Below are positions 41,668 to 50,952 of a stretch of DNA of 64,000 nucleotides, piece after piece. The position numbers were made by a program, and so were the translations under genes. Below the pieces are notes generated by a model. It saw only the letters and a program-made list of their open reading frames with translations, made no database searches and was not told the origin of the DNA. Origin of the DNA: Acidobacteriota bacterium. GTDB taxonomy: Bacteria > Acidobacteriota > Aminicenantia > Aminicenantales > Saccharicenantaceae. Every line of letters begins with the position of its first letter. Within the stretch, counting starts at the first letter, position 1. The DNA is taken from positions 470,001 to 534,000 of the forward strand of contig JAKLEN010000002.1 in assembly GCA_022711665.1 (NCBI GenBank), given 5' to 3'.

Positions 41668-42234
41668 ATGAGACGGCTATTCACTTGCGCTTTGTTCTTC
41701 CTTTTCGCGTTACTCCGCCTCGAGGCAGCCTGGACCGAGATCGTATTGAATTCTAAGGGCTGGAACCTGCCCGACACAGCGAAGATGGTTCTAATAGAGT
41801 CTAAGAAAGTTGACATCAATGGTATTCCACGCGAGATTCGAATGGAAATATGGATGGGAAAGGACGAAACGAAGTACAGAATAAGGAATCTTCTTTACGC
41901 GGATATGCCGGACCTGGCTGCAAACCACCCTGTATTGGAGAACCCCCTGGCATTATGGGTGTATAAAGCTGCGGATGGAACGGATATCTGCTATCGTTAT
42001 ACACGCGAGATAACCGATAAAGCCGGATTCACGTATGGCGTGGTTATCACCTTCATCTGCGACCTTGACGCCGATGGGGTCAACGAATTTCAGATTGAAG
42101 CCGGCATAGAACCGGATAAGATGCTGGCATCTATCCTAAGGATCAAGCTGGGCCTTTCTGATGAGGCCGACTTGATCAAGAGGACGATCCGTTCCGCGCT
42201 GCGGGCTATGAAGAAGAAGAGAGGATCGTGGTGA
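41668..42234 (+). CDS. exported protein, unknown, sits within the BamE-like array
   Basis: This 188-aa protein has a signal peptide (RRLFTCALFFLFALLRLEAAW). The mature domain is beta-rich (VLIESKKVDINGIPREIRMEIWMGKDETKYRI; GFTYGVVITFICDLDADGVNEFQIEAGIEPDK) with a C-terminal amphipathic helix (LIKRTIRSALRAMKKKRG). I recognise no family. The 50 bases encoding the end of that helix are repeated exactly at 43527-43576, so part of this gene has been duplicated. It overlaps the next gene's start by seven bases. Confidence 0.65.
   Translation: MRRLFTCALFFLFALLRLEAAWTEIVLNSKGWNLPDTAKMVLIESKKVDINGIPREIRMEIWMGKDETKYRIRNLLYADMPDLAANHPVLENPLALWVYKAADGTDICYRYTREITDKAGFTYGVVITFICDLDADGVNEFQIEAGIEPDKMLASILRIKLGLSDEADLIKRTIRSALRAMKKKRGSW
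42167..42216 (+). repeat. 50-bp direct repeat, copy A
   Basis: This is identical to 43527-43576. Here it lies in frame inside the 3' end of the exported-protein gene, encoding DLIKRTIRSALRAMKK. Confidence 0.9.
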
Positions 42235-42584
42235 TGGCGAAAAAGAAGCTCATATTCGTTGCCATCGCGTTGATCGCTGCCTTCTATGGCTATAAGGCGT
42301 TTCAATTCGATCAAAGGGTAAAGACATTCAATACGAGGATCCAAATCGGCGACACCATGGCCAGAGTCCTCACGCTGATGGGGCGACCGAGTCGCCATAA
42401 TCATGGTCATTTTGTCAGTGATGAGCTGGCTGACCGATATGGGCTTAAGACCAGAGAAACGATCCTGCTGGTTTACCGCGGGTTCTATTTTCTTCGGGAT
42501 GATCTGAATTTTGTATTTAACCCCGATACTAGAGAATTGATAGATAAAGACCGGGGTTTTATCATGGGGAGATTGGAAAAGTGA
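42228..42584 (+). CDS. BamE/SmpA-like membrane-anchored protein, paralogue 2
   Basis: This 118-aa protein has the same plan as paralogue 1: helix LIFVAIALIAAFYGYKAFQF, then IQIGDTMARVLTLMGRPS, and VYRGFYFLRDDLNFVFNPDTRELIDKD. GTG 42228 or ATG 42234 may be used; both lie at the end of the upstream exported-protein gene. The 3' half is nearly identical at DNA level to paralogue 3. Confidence 0.72.
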   Translation: MVMAKKKLIFVAIALIAAFYGYKAFQFDQRVKTFNTRIQIGDTMARVLTLMGRPSRHNHGHFVSDELADRYGLKTRETILLVYRGFYFLRDDLNFVFNPDTRELIDKDRGFIMGRLEK

Positions 42585-42655
42585 GCAAGCACAGAAGCTG
42601 GGGGGGAGCTGCCTGGTGCCATTGGGGGGGTGATGGAGGTTGAAGGGGGTTCGCC

Positions 42656-43021
42656 ATGATAAGAATTCGCAAGGAGTTCATTATCGTTGCCATCGCATTG
42701 GTCTTCATCTTCTATGGTTACATGGCGCTTCAATTCAATCACAAGGTAAAAACATTCGATACGATGATTCAGATCGGCGATGACATGGTCAAGGTTCTCG
42801 TGCTGATGGGACGGCCGAGTTGCCACAATGCTGCATATCCTGTTCAAAAGGAGCTGGCTGATCGCTACGGGCTCAAGAGCGGAAAAGCGATCCTGCTGGT
42901 TTACCGCGGGTTCTATTTTCTTCGGAATGATCTGAACTTCGTATTTAACCCCGATACCGGGAAGCTGATAGAGAAAGATCGGGCGTCGATTATTTGGTGG
43001 CCAAGCTACGAAGAGTACTGA
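42656..43021 (+). CDS. BamE/SmpA-like membrane-anchored protein, paralogue 3
   Basis: This 121-aa protein has helix EFIIVAIALVFIFYGYMAL, then IQIGDDMVKVLVLMGRPS and VYRGFYFLRNDLNFVFNPDTGKLIEKD. Long stretches around 42895-42960 match 42470-42535 base for base, so this duplication is recent. It ends in EEY. The gap after it (43022-43212) shows no credible gene. Confidence 0.75.
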   Translation: MIRIRKEFIIVAIALVFIFYGYMALQFNHKVKTFDTMIQIGDDMVKVLVLMGRPSCHNAAYPVQKELADRYGLKSGKAILLVYRGFYFLRNDLNFVFNPDTGKLIEKDRASIIWWPSYEEY

Positions 43022-43212
43022 GGCGAAAAAAATATCGTTCGTGCCGGGCTGGTAAACCAACCCCGCGGCAAGCGGCGGAAGCCCGGAGGTGGCAGGTGTG
43101 CGGTGCAGCTAAAAAGCGGAGGCCCGAGTCAAGCGATGCAATCTACCACGTTCTATATCAGGCTGGTCTTAGCACACAAGAGTGGATACGGGCCATTTAT
43201 CTGGAGTAACCG

Positions 43213-43518
43213 GTGAAAAAGAAATGCAGGATAGTCATTATCTGCGGCTCTTTATTGCTAGGGGCTGCCCTGGCATTCCCTCCAATTCAAGAACTTGATG
43301 TAAATTCCGAAGGGCGGCTTATTGGTGATCATATAACGTGGCGACTTCCGAGGGCGGCAACTAGTGCAGCAGATGAGCCTGGCGCCTTAGTTTTGATAAT
43401 ACGCGCGTACGATTTCCCTGTCCGTCGCGATATATTGGCCCTGGAAATCATCACCATAGTTGCTGGTTCACTTGCATTGTGTTTTCTGTTCAGGAAAAAG
43501 GAAAGGGAAAAGCAATAG
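43213..43518 (+). CDS. small two-helix protein, unknown
   Basis: This 101-aa protein has an N-terminal hydrophobic segment (IVIICGSLLLGAALAFP) and a C-terminal one (ALEIITIVAGSLALCFLF) followed by the basic tail RKKEREKQ, so a short periplasmic loop of about 50 residues lies between two membrane passes. No family recognised. It is in the same AT-richer patch as the BamE-like genes and may be carried along with them. The GTGAAAAAG start context is reasonable, with no clear ribosome site. Confidence 0.5.
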   Translation: MKKKCRIVIICGSLLLGAALAFPPIQELDVNSEGRLIGDHITWRLPRAATSAADEPGALVLIIRAYDFPVRRDILALEIITIVAGSLALCFLFRKKEREKQ

Positions 43519-43526
43519 GGGCGAGT

Positions 43527-43576
43527 CCGACTTGATCAAGAGGACGATCCGTTCCGCGCTGCGGGCTATGAAGAAG
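43527..43576 (+). repeat. 50-bp direct repeat, copy B
   Basis: This is an exact copy of 42167-42216, here followed at once by TAG and not attached to any gene: a relic of a duplicated 3' end. Confidence 0.9.
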
Positions 43577-43638
43577 TAGGGTAGCAAGGCAAGAAAAACC
43601 CCATTATTTCGGGGCTAGAAGAATTCCGCCGCCTGGCG

Positions 43639-46491
43639 CTACTTCTTCTCCGGATACAGCGTGACCTGGACGTAGCGCTCGGTGTTGAAGTACGTCCTGG
43701 CCGCGGCTTTGATCGACTCGCGGGTCAGGAGCTTCAGCGACTCGGGGAAGCGGACGATCCCGGCCGGGTCCGTGCCCAGCCGGCAGCACTCGACGAGCTC
43801 TTCGACCCACCAGTCGTTCTGGCGGCTGGCGATCTCGAAGTCGCGGGACTCGGCCAGGCGGTTCTCCCCGACCTCGGCGGCGGTGGGCCCCTTCTTCTGC
43901 ATCTTCCTGATCTCGGCGAAGATGGCCTGGGTCATCTCCTCCATCCGGGCCGGGTCGGTGCCCAGGTTGATCGACATGCGGAACTCCGGCCGCGGGATGC
44001 GGCCGTAGCCCGGCCGGACGCCGACGTCGTAGGTGCCGCTCAGGGTCTCGCGCAGCAGCTTCCGCAGGCGCGTCTCCAGGATGTGAGCGGCCGCCCGGAT
44101 GTTGATGCGGCCGGCGGCGTCGTCCCGGAAATCGCCGGAGAAGACGATGGCCGTCAGGCTCTTGGGCTCGACGCCCTTCTCGACCGTCCGCTTGACCACG
44201 CCCTCGGGCGGCGCCACGCGCCAGTCCTTCCACGTTTCCGTCCGGTGGAGCGCCGGCAGCGAGGCCAGGTAGCGGCAGACGAGCGGCTCGATCTTCGCCA
44301 GGTCCAGATTGCCGACCAGGACGAAGGTGAAGTCGCCGGCGTCGGCGAAGCGGTCGCGGTAGAAGGCCAGGGACTTCTCGAGGTCCATCTGTGGGATCTC
44401 GTCCACGGTCATCGGCCGGAAGCGGGGCTGGTCCCGCTGCAGGGTCGTTCTCAGGGTGTCCGAGAACACGGTCTCCGGGCTCTTGGTCCGGTTCTCGAGG
44501 ACGCTCTTGAGCTGGGCCTTGAAGGCCTCGAAGACGACCGGGTCGGGCCGCGGCGCGGTGAAGGTCAGGTAGATCAGCTGGAAGAGCGTCTCGGCGTCGC
44601 GGAGCGAGGCGCTGGCGGCCAGCCCCTCTTCGAGCTCGCCGATGGACGGGTTGATGTTGACCGCCTTGCCGGCCAGCTTTTTCTCCAGGTCGACGGCGCT
44701 GAAGGCCCCCAGGCCGCCGGCCGGCACGACCTCGTCGGCCGTGTTGGCCGCGATGAGGCCGCCCTCGTCGGCCAGCGAGACGCCGCCGGCGCTCACGGCC
44801 CGGAGCAGGATCTCGTCCTCCTTGAAGGTCGTCGGCTTGAGGACGACGCGGGCGCCGTTGGAGAGCGTCCACTCGGTCACCCCGACGGCCGGGATCTCGC
44901 GGCGGGCGACGATCGAGCCGGGGGCAGGCTCCTGCGCGATGAGCGGCGCGTCGGTGGCCGTGTCCTCGTAGGCCGCGATCTCCTGGCTCTTGACCTCCTC
45001 CAGGACGGCCCTCAGCTCGGCCTCGGCCGGCGCCGGGACGGAGGGCTTGTCGGGGAAGCTGGCCATGACCACGCGGTTGCGGTCGGTCATCCATTCCCGG
45101 GCCAGGGCGTTGACCTCCTCGAGGGTGATGCCGGGCAGGAAGCGCTTGTGGAGATCGTATTCGAACTGGATGCCGGGCGTCGGCTCGCCCTCGAGGAAGG
45201 CCCGGGTGAACTCCTCGGCGTAGGCGTCGGAGTCCTGGGTCTCCTTCTCGACCAGGGCCCGCTCGAAGTAGCGCAGGGCCACGCCCTTGCGGCGCTCGAG
45301 CTCGGTCGCGGTGAAGCCGAAGCGGGCCACCTTCTCGCCCTCGGCGTAGAGGGCCCGGAGGCCGCGCGGGATGCCGCCCTCGGCCACCAGGGCCGAAAGG
45401 GCGTAGGCGTCCTTGGAGCCGACGAAGCGGCCGCGGCTGGAGATAGCGCCGAGGAAGGGCGGGTCGGGCTTCCGGGCGATCTCGCCGAGCCGCTCGTTGA
45501 TCATGTCGTTGAACAGCCGCTCGACCAGCATGCGGCGGTAGGCGCCGACCGTGCTCTGGTCGGCCGCCGGGAGCTTGTGGTAAACGGCCACGACGCTCTG
45601 GGAGGCCTCCTTATCGGGAGCTAGGGCGAAGAGCGTCCCGTCGTGGTCCGGCACGGGGTACACGGGGCGCGCCGCGGCGTCCGGCGGGACGGCCAGCGGG
45701 CCGAAGTGTCTTTTGATCAGGTCCTCGATCCGGGCCCGGTCGAAATCGCCCACGGCGATGACGGCCATGAGGTCGGGCCGGTACCAGGTCCGGTAAAAGC
45801 GCCGGAGCGCGTCGTAGGTGAAGTTGGCGATGACCTCGGGCTTGCCGTCGGGCAGGCGCTCGGCATAGCGCGAGCCGGCCAGCAGGATGGGGATCTGCTT
45901 GTCCCGGATGCGGGCGTCGGCGCCCTGGCCGAGCCGCCATTCCTCCAGGATGATGCCGCGCTCCTTGTCCACGGCCTTGGGCTCGAAGGTGACGTTGTGG
46001 GCCCAGTCCTCGAGTATGAGGAAGGCGTTGTCGACGATGGCCGGCGAGTCCATCGGGATCTGGAGCATGTAGAGCGTCTGATCGAAGCTGGTGAAGGCGT
46101 TGAGGTCGGACCCGAAGCGCATGCCGATCGATTCCATGAAATCGACCAGCTTCTGCTGCGGGAAGTGGGTCGTGCCGTTGAAGGCCAGGTGCTCGACGAC
46201 GTGGGCCAGGCCGCGCTGGTCCTCGTCCTCGAGGACCGAGCCGGCGTTGACGACCAGGCGCAGCTCGGCCCGGTTCTTCGGCTCCCTGTTCTCGCGGATC
46301 CAGTAGCGGAGTCCGTTGGGAAGCCGGCCGACGGTGATGCGCGGGTCGACCGGGATCTTGCTGTCGAGGGCGTAGGGTTCGGCCTGGGCGGGCGCGACGG
46401 CGGGGGCCTGGGCGGCGGCGACGGGCGCCAGGACCGGGAAGGCCAGCAGGATGGAGACGGCGGCCAGGAGGATTTTTCGCGGCGTGTTCAT
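43639..46491 (-). CDS. exported M16-family (pitrilysin/PqqL-type) zinc peptidase
   Basis: This 950-aa double-length M16 protein has a signal peptide (ILLAAVSILLAFPVLAPVAAAQ). The N-terminal half holds the inverted zinc motif HVVEHLAFNG (HxxEH) and the distal Glu in ERGIILEEWRLG; the second half is the usual catalytically silent repeat with a similar fold (RINIRAAAHILETRLRKLLRETLSGTYDVGV). The length fits PqqL-like single-chain enzymes that degrade peptides in the periplasm. The start is ATG 46491; three codons upstream TATGAT could be a -10, and GGAGGGG abuts the ATG. Confidence 0.92.
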   Translation of the reverse strand: MNTPRKILLAAVSILLAFPVLAPVAAAQAPAVAPAQAEPYALDSKIPVDPRITVGRLPNGLRYWIRENREPKNRAELRLVVNAGSVLEDEDQRGLAHVVEHLAFNGTTHFPQQKLVDFMESIGMRFGSDLNAFTSFDQTLYMLQIPMDSPAIVDNAFLILEDWAHNVTFEPKAVDKERGIILEEWRLGQGADARIRDKQIPILLAGSRYAERLPDGKPEVIANFTYDALRRFYRTWYRPDLMAVIAVGDFDRARIEDLIKRHFGPLAVPPDAAARPVYPVPDHDGTLFALAPDKEASQSVVAVYHKLPAADQSTVGAYRRMLVERLFNDMINERLGEIARKPDPPFLGAISSRGRFVGSKDAYALSALVAEGGIPRGLRALYAEGEKVARFGFTATELERRKGVALRYFERALVEKETQDSDAYAEEFTRAFLEGEPTPGIQFEYDLHKRFLPGITLEEVNALAREWMTDRNRVVMASFPDKPSVPAPAEAELRAVLEEVKSQEIAAYEDTATDAPLIAQEPAPGSIVARREIPAVGVTEWTLSNGARVVLKPTTFKEDEILLRAVSAGGVSLADEGGLIAANTADEVVPAGGLGAFSAVDLEKKLAGKAVNINPSIGELEEGLAASASLRDAETLFQLIYLTFTAPRPDPVVFEAFKAQLKSVLENRTKSPETVFSDTLRTTLQRDQPRFRPMTVDEIPQMDLEKSLAFYRDRFADAGDFTFVLVGNLDLAKIEPLVCRYLASLPALHRTETWKDWRVAPPEGVVKRTVEKGVEPKSLTAIVFSGDFRDDAAGRINIRAAAHILETRLRKLLRETLSGTYDVGVRPGYGRIPRPEFRMSINLGTDPARMEEMTQAIFAEIRKMQKKGPTAAEVGENRLAESRDFEIASRQNDWWVEELVECCRLGTDPAGIVRFPESLKLLTRESIKAAARTYFNTERYVQVTLYPEKK

Positions 46492-46510
46492 CCCCTCCAT
46501 CATACACTAT

Positions 46511-48178
46511 TTATCTATCCGGGCCGGCCTGCGGTTGCCTGTCGGGGCGACCAGGGGGCATCTCGTAGCGGCTGACGGTGCGGAGGAAGAGGGTCCGTTC
46601 CCGTCCCGCCTTGGGCGGGGGCGGAGTGAAGGTCAGGAGGGCGGGCGGGTTATCGGGCCCGAAGAGGAATGTGGTGGCGTCTTCGGCCGCGAGCGCCAGC
46701 AGGACCTCGGCCGCGTCCGGGCCGTCCACGTCCTCGGCGGCGACATCGGCCGCTTCGACCGGCGCGTCATCGCCGAAATCGAGGGCCAGGCGGTCGACCA
46801 GCCAATATCCGGCCGGCGGGGAGAACTTGAGCCAAACCTTGTCGGTGCCGATATCGTCCAGGTCGAGGTTATAGATCATGTCGCCGGCCGGAAGCGGCCC
46901 GCCGGCGAAGAGCGCCTGCCCGGTCTGCCAGCCGAAGGCTGTCAGCAGCTGGACTCGGACGCGGCCATACTCCCATTCCTCGTAGCCGGGCCGCTGCGGC
47001 CCCGGGAGCCGCTGGGGCTGCGAGGCCTGGCTCGGAGACGGGGCGGGCGAAGCGGCCAGCCGGGCCTTGACCTCCCGGGCGAATACGGCGCGCCATGAAG
47101 AATTCGCGGCGGCGACGATGAGCTTAGCTCGGCGGGCGTTCTTCGGCCGGGGGAACGAGAGCGTGATCGCGTCCCGTGACGGTGGCGTCGCGGCCCGCGC
47201 CACGTCAGCGTCGGCCGTCCGCCAGAAGACGCCGTCCCGGGCCGAGATGAGATCCTTGATGTCCCGGCCCTTCCCGGCCGTGGCCGTTTCGGGGGCGACG
47301 GGGGCGGCACAGCCGCGCACGGCCCCATAAACGTCGGGGAAGACGCTCACCCCGGGGGCATGATCGACGACGACGAGCTTGGCTTCGTCAATCCCCCGCG
47401 TCACGCCGGACGGATTGCCGAGCCGGATCCGGAGCTTGCCGTCCGCGTCCGGCGCGGCCTCGACGGGCGTCCATTCCATGGCCCAGAACTCCGTTTCCGC
47501 GGCCGTGTCGTACGATTTGTCCATTTCCAAGAGCGCGGCGTTGGACCCCCGGCGGCCTATCTTCCCGTTCGCGCCGCCCCCTTCGGACTTGAACATCCAG
47601 TTGAGCACATCGACCGTGGCTTCGACGTCCGTGGCGAGGGCGTCCTCAACCTCGCCGGGGAACACGGCGTCGATGGCAAGAACGCCCACGAAGACGACGA
47701 CGCCGGCGAGCGCCTTGAGGACCGAGGCCGGTCCGTTGATCTTCCGGACCCTGGCCCGCGTGATCCGGTCGAGGGGGATCCACCTGGCCTTGACCGCCTG
47801 ACAGAAGATCTTATCGCCTTCGGCCCAGCTGGAGACGACCCGGAAGCGGCTGCCGTCTTTCAGCACGACCTTCGGACCAGTCCCGCCGCCGGTGATATCG
47901 GCGATATCGAGCGGGTCGATGGTGTAGGTCAGATGCAGGTTGCCGACCAACGCCCCGTTCTTGACCGCGGGCGGATCGCTGGCCGCGAAGGCGATGCTCT
48001 CGTCGGCCGTCTGCACGCTGATGATCTTCCCGCGCCGGCCCTTGGCGGCCAGGGCCCGGCCGTCCATTTCCTTGACCTTGTAAACGGAGCAGGCCGACGC
48101 CAGGACGACCGCGGACAGACCGGCTAGAAGCCGCCGGAGCGCTCTTTTGCTCCGCCCCGGGCCGTCCGGCGCTCTCAT
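46511..48178 (-). CDS. large lipoprotein, unknown
   Basis: This 555-aa protein has a signal peptide ending in the lipobox LASAC. Residues about 105-150 (PKVVLKDGSRFRVVSSWAEGDKIFCQA) form a small strand-rich unit recalling the domain at the start of the 10876 protein; a hydrophobic segment follows (LAGVVVFVGVLAIDAVFPG, about 160-178). The rest alternates between beta regions and Pro/Ala-rich linkers (e.g. ASPAPSPSQASQP). I recognise no family. GGAGG stands before the ATG. It is 19 bases upstream of the M16 gene on the same strand, so the two may be co-transcribed. Confidence 0.7.
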   Translation of the reverse strand: MRAPDGPGRSKRALRRLLAGLSAVVLASACSVYKVKEMDGRALAAKGRRGKIISVQTADESIAFAASDPPAVKNGALVGNLHLTYTIDPLDIADITGGGTGPKVVLKDGSRFRVVSSWAEGDKIFCQAVKARWIPLDRITRARVRKINGPASVLKALAGVVVFVGVLAIDAVFPGEVEDALATDVEATVDVLNWMFKSEGGGANGKIGRRGSNAALLEMDKSYDTAAETEFWAMEWTPVEAAPDADGKLRIRLGNPSGVTRGIDEAKLVVVDHAPGVSVFPDVYGAVRGCAAPVAPETATAGKGRDIKDLISARDGVFWRTADADVARAATPPSRDAITLSFPRPKNARRAKLIVAAANSSWRAVFAREVKARLAASPAPSPSQASQPQRLPGPQRPGYEEWEYGRVRVQLLTAFGWQTGQALFAGGPLPAGDMIYNLDLDDIGTDKVWLKFSPPAGYWLVDRLALDFGDDAPVEAADVAAEDVDGPDAAEVLLALAAEDATTFLFGPDNPPALLTFTPPPPKAGRERTLFLRTVSRYEMPPGRPDRQPQAGPDR

Positions 48179-48211
48179 GCCGGTCCTCCGTTCCTCCCTC
48201 TGCCCCTATTC

Positions 48212-48240
48212 ATAATGATTCCGGGGTGGCAGCCTGTCAA
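48212..48240 (-). promoter_or_regulatory. promoter of the lipoprotein/M16 unit
   Basis: On the minus strand TTGACA (48235-48240), a 17-bp spacer and CATTAT (48212-48217). Confidence 0.6.
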
Positions 48241-48360
48241 CACGCCGTCCGGAGGGCGCCGACGCCAAGGAAAAGCCCGGCCGCCGCCTCCCGTCCCGGG
48301 CACGCCTCAACGGCGGGCGGGAGCTTTCAGCGATCCGTCGAGCTTCCGGGGTTTAGGGGT

Positions 48361-49533
48361 TCAGGGGGCCGCCGTGAAGCGGCGGGCCGCGGCGGCGTAG
48401 AGGCGCGCCGCGAGAAGGACGTCGTCGACGGCGACGCTCTCCTCGGCCGAATGCGCCAGCCGGAGCTCCCCCGGTCCCCAGACGAGGGTCGGGATGCCGG
48501 CCTCGCGCCAGAGAAGGGCGCCGTCGGTCCAGGCGGGGAAAACCGCGAGGCCCGGGTCCCCGCCTCCGGCCTCCGCGAAGGCCCCGCGGGCGGCCGCGAC
48601 GAGCGGATGCCCCGGATCTATCACCAGGGGGCCGTGGAGCATGGTGGCCATTCCTCCGGGCATCCGGGCCAGTTCCGTCGTCAGCCCGGGTCGGGCGGCC
48701 CGGACTTTGGCCAGGAGGCGATTGAGATCGTCGAACACCTGTTCGACGGTCTCCGTGGTCACCCAGCGCCGGTCGACCTGGACCCGGCATTCGGCGGCGA
48801 CCATGCTCGGCTGCTGGCCGCCCCGGATGGTGCCGACGTTGATGGCCGGCAGGCCGAGCACCGGGTCGCGGCGCTCTTCGAAGCCGGGGATGAGCTCGCT
48901 CTCGACGAGCGAGACGAAATGGGCCGCGGCGGCGATGGCGTCGACGCCCTCCTTCCGCAGGCTGCCGTGGGCCGCCCGGCCGAAGAAGCGCGCCTCGAGC
49001 CACTCCAGCCCCAGGTGGCCGACGGCCACCCGGTTCTCCGTCGGCTCGCCGATCACGGCCCCGTCGGCCTTGAAGCCGCTCCGGATCAGGGCCTCGGCGC
49101 CGTGGCTCTCGAGCTCCTCGTCGATGACCGCGGCCAGGGTCACGCGGCCGGCCTCGAGCCCCCCGCTCCCCTGTATCTCCGCCAGGGCCCCGGCCATGGC
49201 CGCGATGGCCCCCTTCATATCGACGGCGCCGCGTCCGAACACCCGGCCGGCCTCGGTCCGGGCCGAGAAGAAGTCCACGTCGGAACCCTCGTTCGGGGCC
49301 ACGGTGTCCGTGTGGCCGCAGAGCAGCAGATGGCGCCCCGGTTTCCGTCCTTTAATGCCGGCGAGGAGATTGGGGCGGCCCTGGCGGACCTGGACCAGCT
49401 CGACGGCGATGCCGTGCCGGCCGAGATAGGCCTCGAGCGCGCGAACCGTCCCCTCTTCCTGCCGCGGCACGCCCGGGTGGCTCGGCGCCCGGACCATGTC
49501 CCGCAGAAGCCCGACGATGCCGTTGTCGTCCAT
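48361..49533 (-). CDS. M20-family metallopeptidase (ArgE/DapE/carboxypeptidase type)
   Basis: This 390-aa cytosolic enzyme starts at ATG 49533 with GGAGG seven bases upstream. Metal ligands: His in LLLCGHTDTV, the bridging Asp in GRGAVDMKG, the catalytic Glu-Glu in VIDEELES, and Glu in GAVIGEPTEN. The lid domain in the middle (AAHGSLRKEGVDAI) is intact. It resembles acetylornithine deacetylase/succinyl-diaminopimelate desuccinylase-like peptidases, but no amino-acid biosynthesis genes lie nearby, so a peptide or acyl-amino-acid substrate is open. Confidence 0.88.
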   Translation of the reverse strand: MDDNGIVGLLRDMVRAPSHPGVPRQEEGTVRALEAYLGRHGIAVELVQVRQGRPNLLAGIKGRKPGRHLLLCGHTDTVAPNEGSDVDFFSARTEAGRVFGRGAVDMKGAIAAMAGALAEIQGSGGLEAGRVTLAAVIDEELESHGAEALIRSGFKADGAVIGEPTENRVAVGHLGLEWLEARFFGRAAHGSLRKEGVDAIAAAAHFVSLVESELIPGFEERRDPVLGLPAINVGTIRGGQQPSMVAAECRVQVDRRWVTTETVEQVFDDLNRLLAKVRAARPGLTTELARMPGGMATMLHGPLVIDPGHPLVAAARGAFAEAGGGDPGLAVFPAWTDGALLWREAGIPTLVWGPGELRLAHSAEESVAVDDVLLAARLYAAAARRFTAAP

Positions 49534-49655
49534 TCCAGTCCTCCGGCTCTTTGTCGCCGTCACTATATTGAAATCGGGGGACCGGTTCAATGGGCCGCGG
49601 CCCGTCGCGCGAAAAGAGCAGAGCGGCCGTCCTGTCCCCGGCAACCCTTTGCGGC

Positions 49656-49661
49656 TATAAT
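49656..49661 (+). promoter_or_regulatory. -10 box of the beta-propeller gene
   Basis: A perfect TATAAT; the -35 is weak. AGGAGAAGGAGG precedes the ATG at 49690. Confidence 0.45.
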
Positions 49662-49689
49662 CGGTTTACAGGAGAAGGAGGAACCCCCC

Positions 49690-50898
49690 ATGAGATCGAA
49701 GATCCTCTTGATCGTGGCCGCTCTCGCCCTGGCCGCGGCGCCCGCCGCCGCCCAGAAAACGGAAATCGCGGACGGCGTCCGCCTCGTCCACAATGCCGGG
49801 CCCGGCGCCTGGGGCAAGACGCCCCGGGTGACGATCGAGCCCGTCCTGACCCTCGGCGACCCGGAGACGGCCGACCCGAACGTGGCCTTCTTCATGCCCA
49901 CGGCCCTGGCCGTCGACGCCGCCGGCAGCATCCATATCCTCGACATGGGGAACCACCGCGTCCAGAAGTTCGGCCGCGACGGGAAATATCTGGCCACCTA
50001 CGGCCGCCAGGGCCAGGGACCGGGCGAGTTCCTCTACCCGTCCGGGATCGCCATCGACGCCAAGGGCTTTCTCTACGTCTCCGATCCCAACAACCAGCGC
50101 ATCCAGGTCCTGACCCCGGACGGCAAGGACCACAAGACTATCAAGGGCCTCGAGCAGGGCGCCGGACCGGTCCTCCTGGGCCGGCCGGGCGAGCTGGTGG
50201 CCGGGGCGCCCCGGATGCAGATGCGCATCCTCAGACCCGGCGAGGCGGAGAAGGCCGCGGCGCTGCCGAAGCTGGTCAAGGTCCTCGACCTCGAGGGCCG
50301 GACCGTTCGCGAGTTCGGCCAGCCCACCGACTTCAAGGCCGAGCTCCTGAACACCGCCGGCAACGAGACCCTCATGACGGTCGACGCCGCGGGCCAGGTC
50401 TACCTCGTCTATCCGGTCCAGAACCGCATCGACAAGTACGCGGCCGACGGCCGGCTGCTCTGGCGCGCCGATCGCCCGCTTCCCTACTCCATGGAATTCA
50501 AGGACAAGGGCGAGATCGAGCGGAACGGCCAGTCCGTCAGCGTCCGCGGGCCGAAGCTGAACCGCTGCGCCGCCGGCGTCGCCGTCGACGGCCGGGGCCG
50601 GATCTGGGTCGCCACCCTGACCCGCCAGCTCAAGAAGGAAGAGCAGGTCGGCCGGGGGGTGACGATGTCGATGGACGAAAAGGGCGGCCGGACCATCGGC
50701 TACAAGGTCGTGGGCGAGGGGCAGGAGCTGCGGACGACCGACGCCTACAAGCTCGAGGTCTTCGACGCCGACGGCGCGCTGCTCGGATCCCTGCCGCTCG
50801 ACTCCTTCGTCGACGGCATCTTCATCGCCGGCGACCGGCTCTTCCTCCTGGACGAGTATCGCGGCGCCCAGGTGAGGGAATACAGGATCAAGGGATAG
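49690..50898 (+). CDS. exported NHL-repeat beta-propeller protein
   Basis: This 402-aa protein has a signal peptide (SKILLIVAALALAAAPAAAQ). NHL-type blades: ALAVDAAGSIHILDMGNHRVQKFGRDGKYLATYG, GIAIDAKGFLYVSDPNNQRIQVLTPDGK, LMTVDAAGQVYLVYPVQNRIDKYAADGRLLW and GVAVDGRGRIWVATLTRQ, giving a six-bladed propeller. Such proteins bind ligands or partners and some are lyases; nothing decides here. GAAGGAGG sets the start; a reading from 49590 has none. Confidence 0.85.
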   Translation: MRSKILLIVAALALAAAPAAAQKTEIADGVRLVHNAGPGAWGKTPRVTIEPVLTLGDPETADPNVAFFMPTALAVDAAGSIHILDMGNHRVQKFGRDGKYLATYGRQGQGPGEFLYPSGIAIDAKGFLYVSDPNNQRIQVLTPDGKDHKTIKGLEQGAGPVLLGRPGELVAGAPRMQMRILRPGEAEKAAALPKLVKVLDLEGRTVREFGQPTDFKAELLNTAGNETLMTVDAAGQVYLVYPVQNRIDKYAADGRLLWRADRPLPYSMEFKDKGEIERNGQSVSVRGPKLNRCAAGVAVDGRGRIWVATLTRQLKKEEQVGRGVTMSMDEKGGRTIGYKVVGEGQELRTTDAYKLEVFDADGALLGSLPLDSFVDGIFIAGDRLFLLDEYRGAQVREYRIKG

Positions 50899-50952
50899 GA
50901 CGAGCCGCCGCCTTTTTTCTCCCCTGCCGCGACTAAACGGGTGGAGGAAGCG

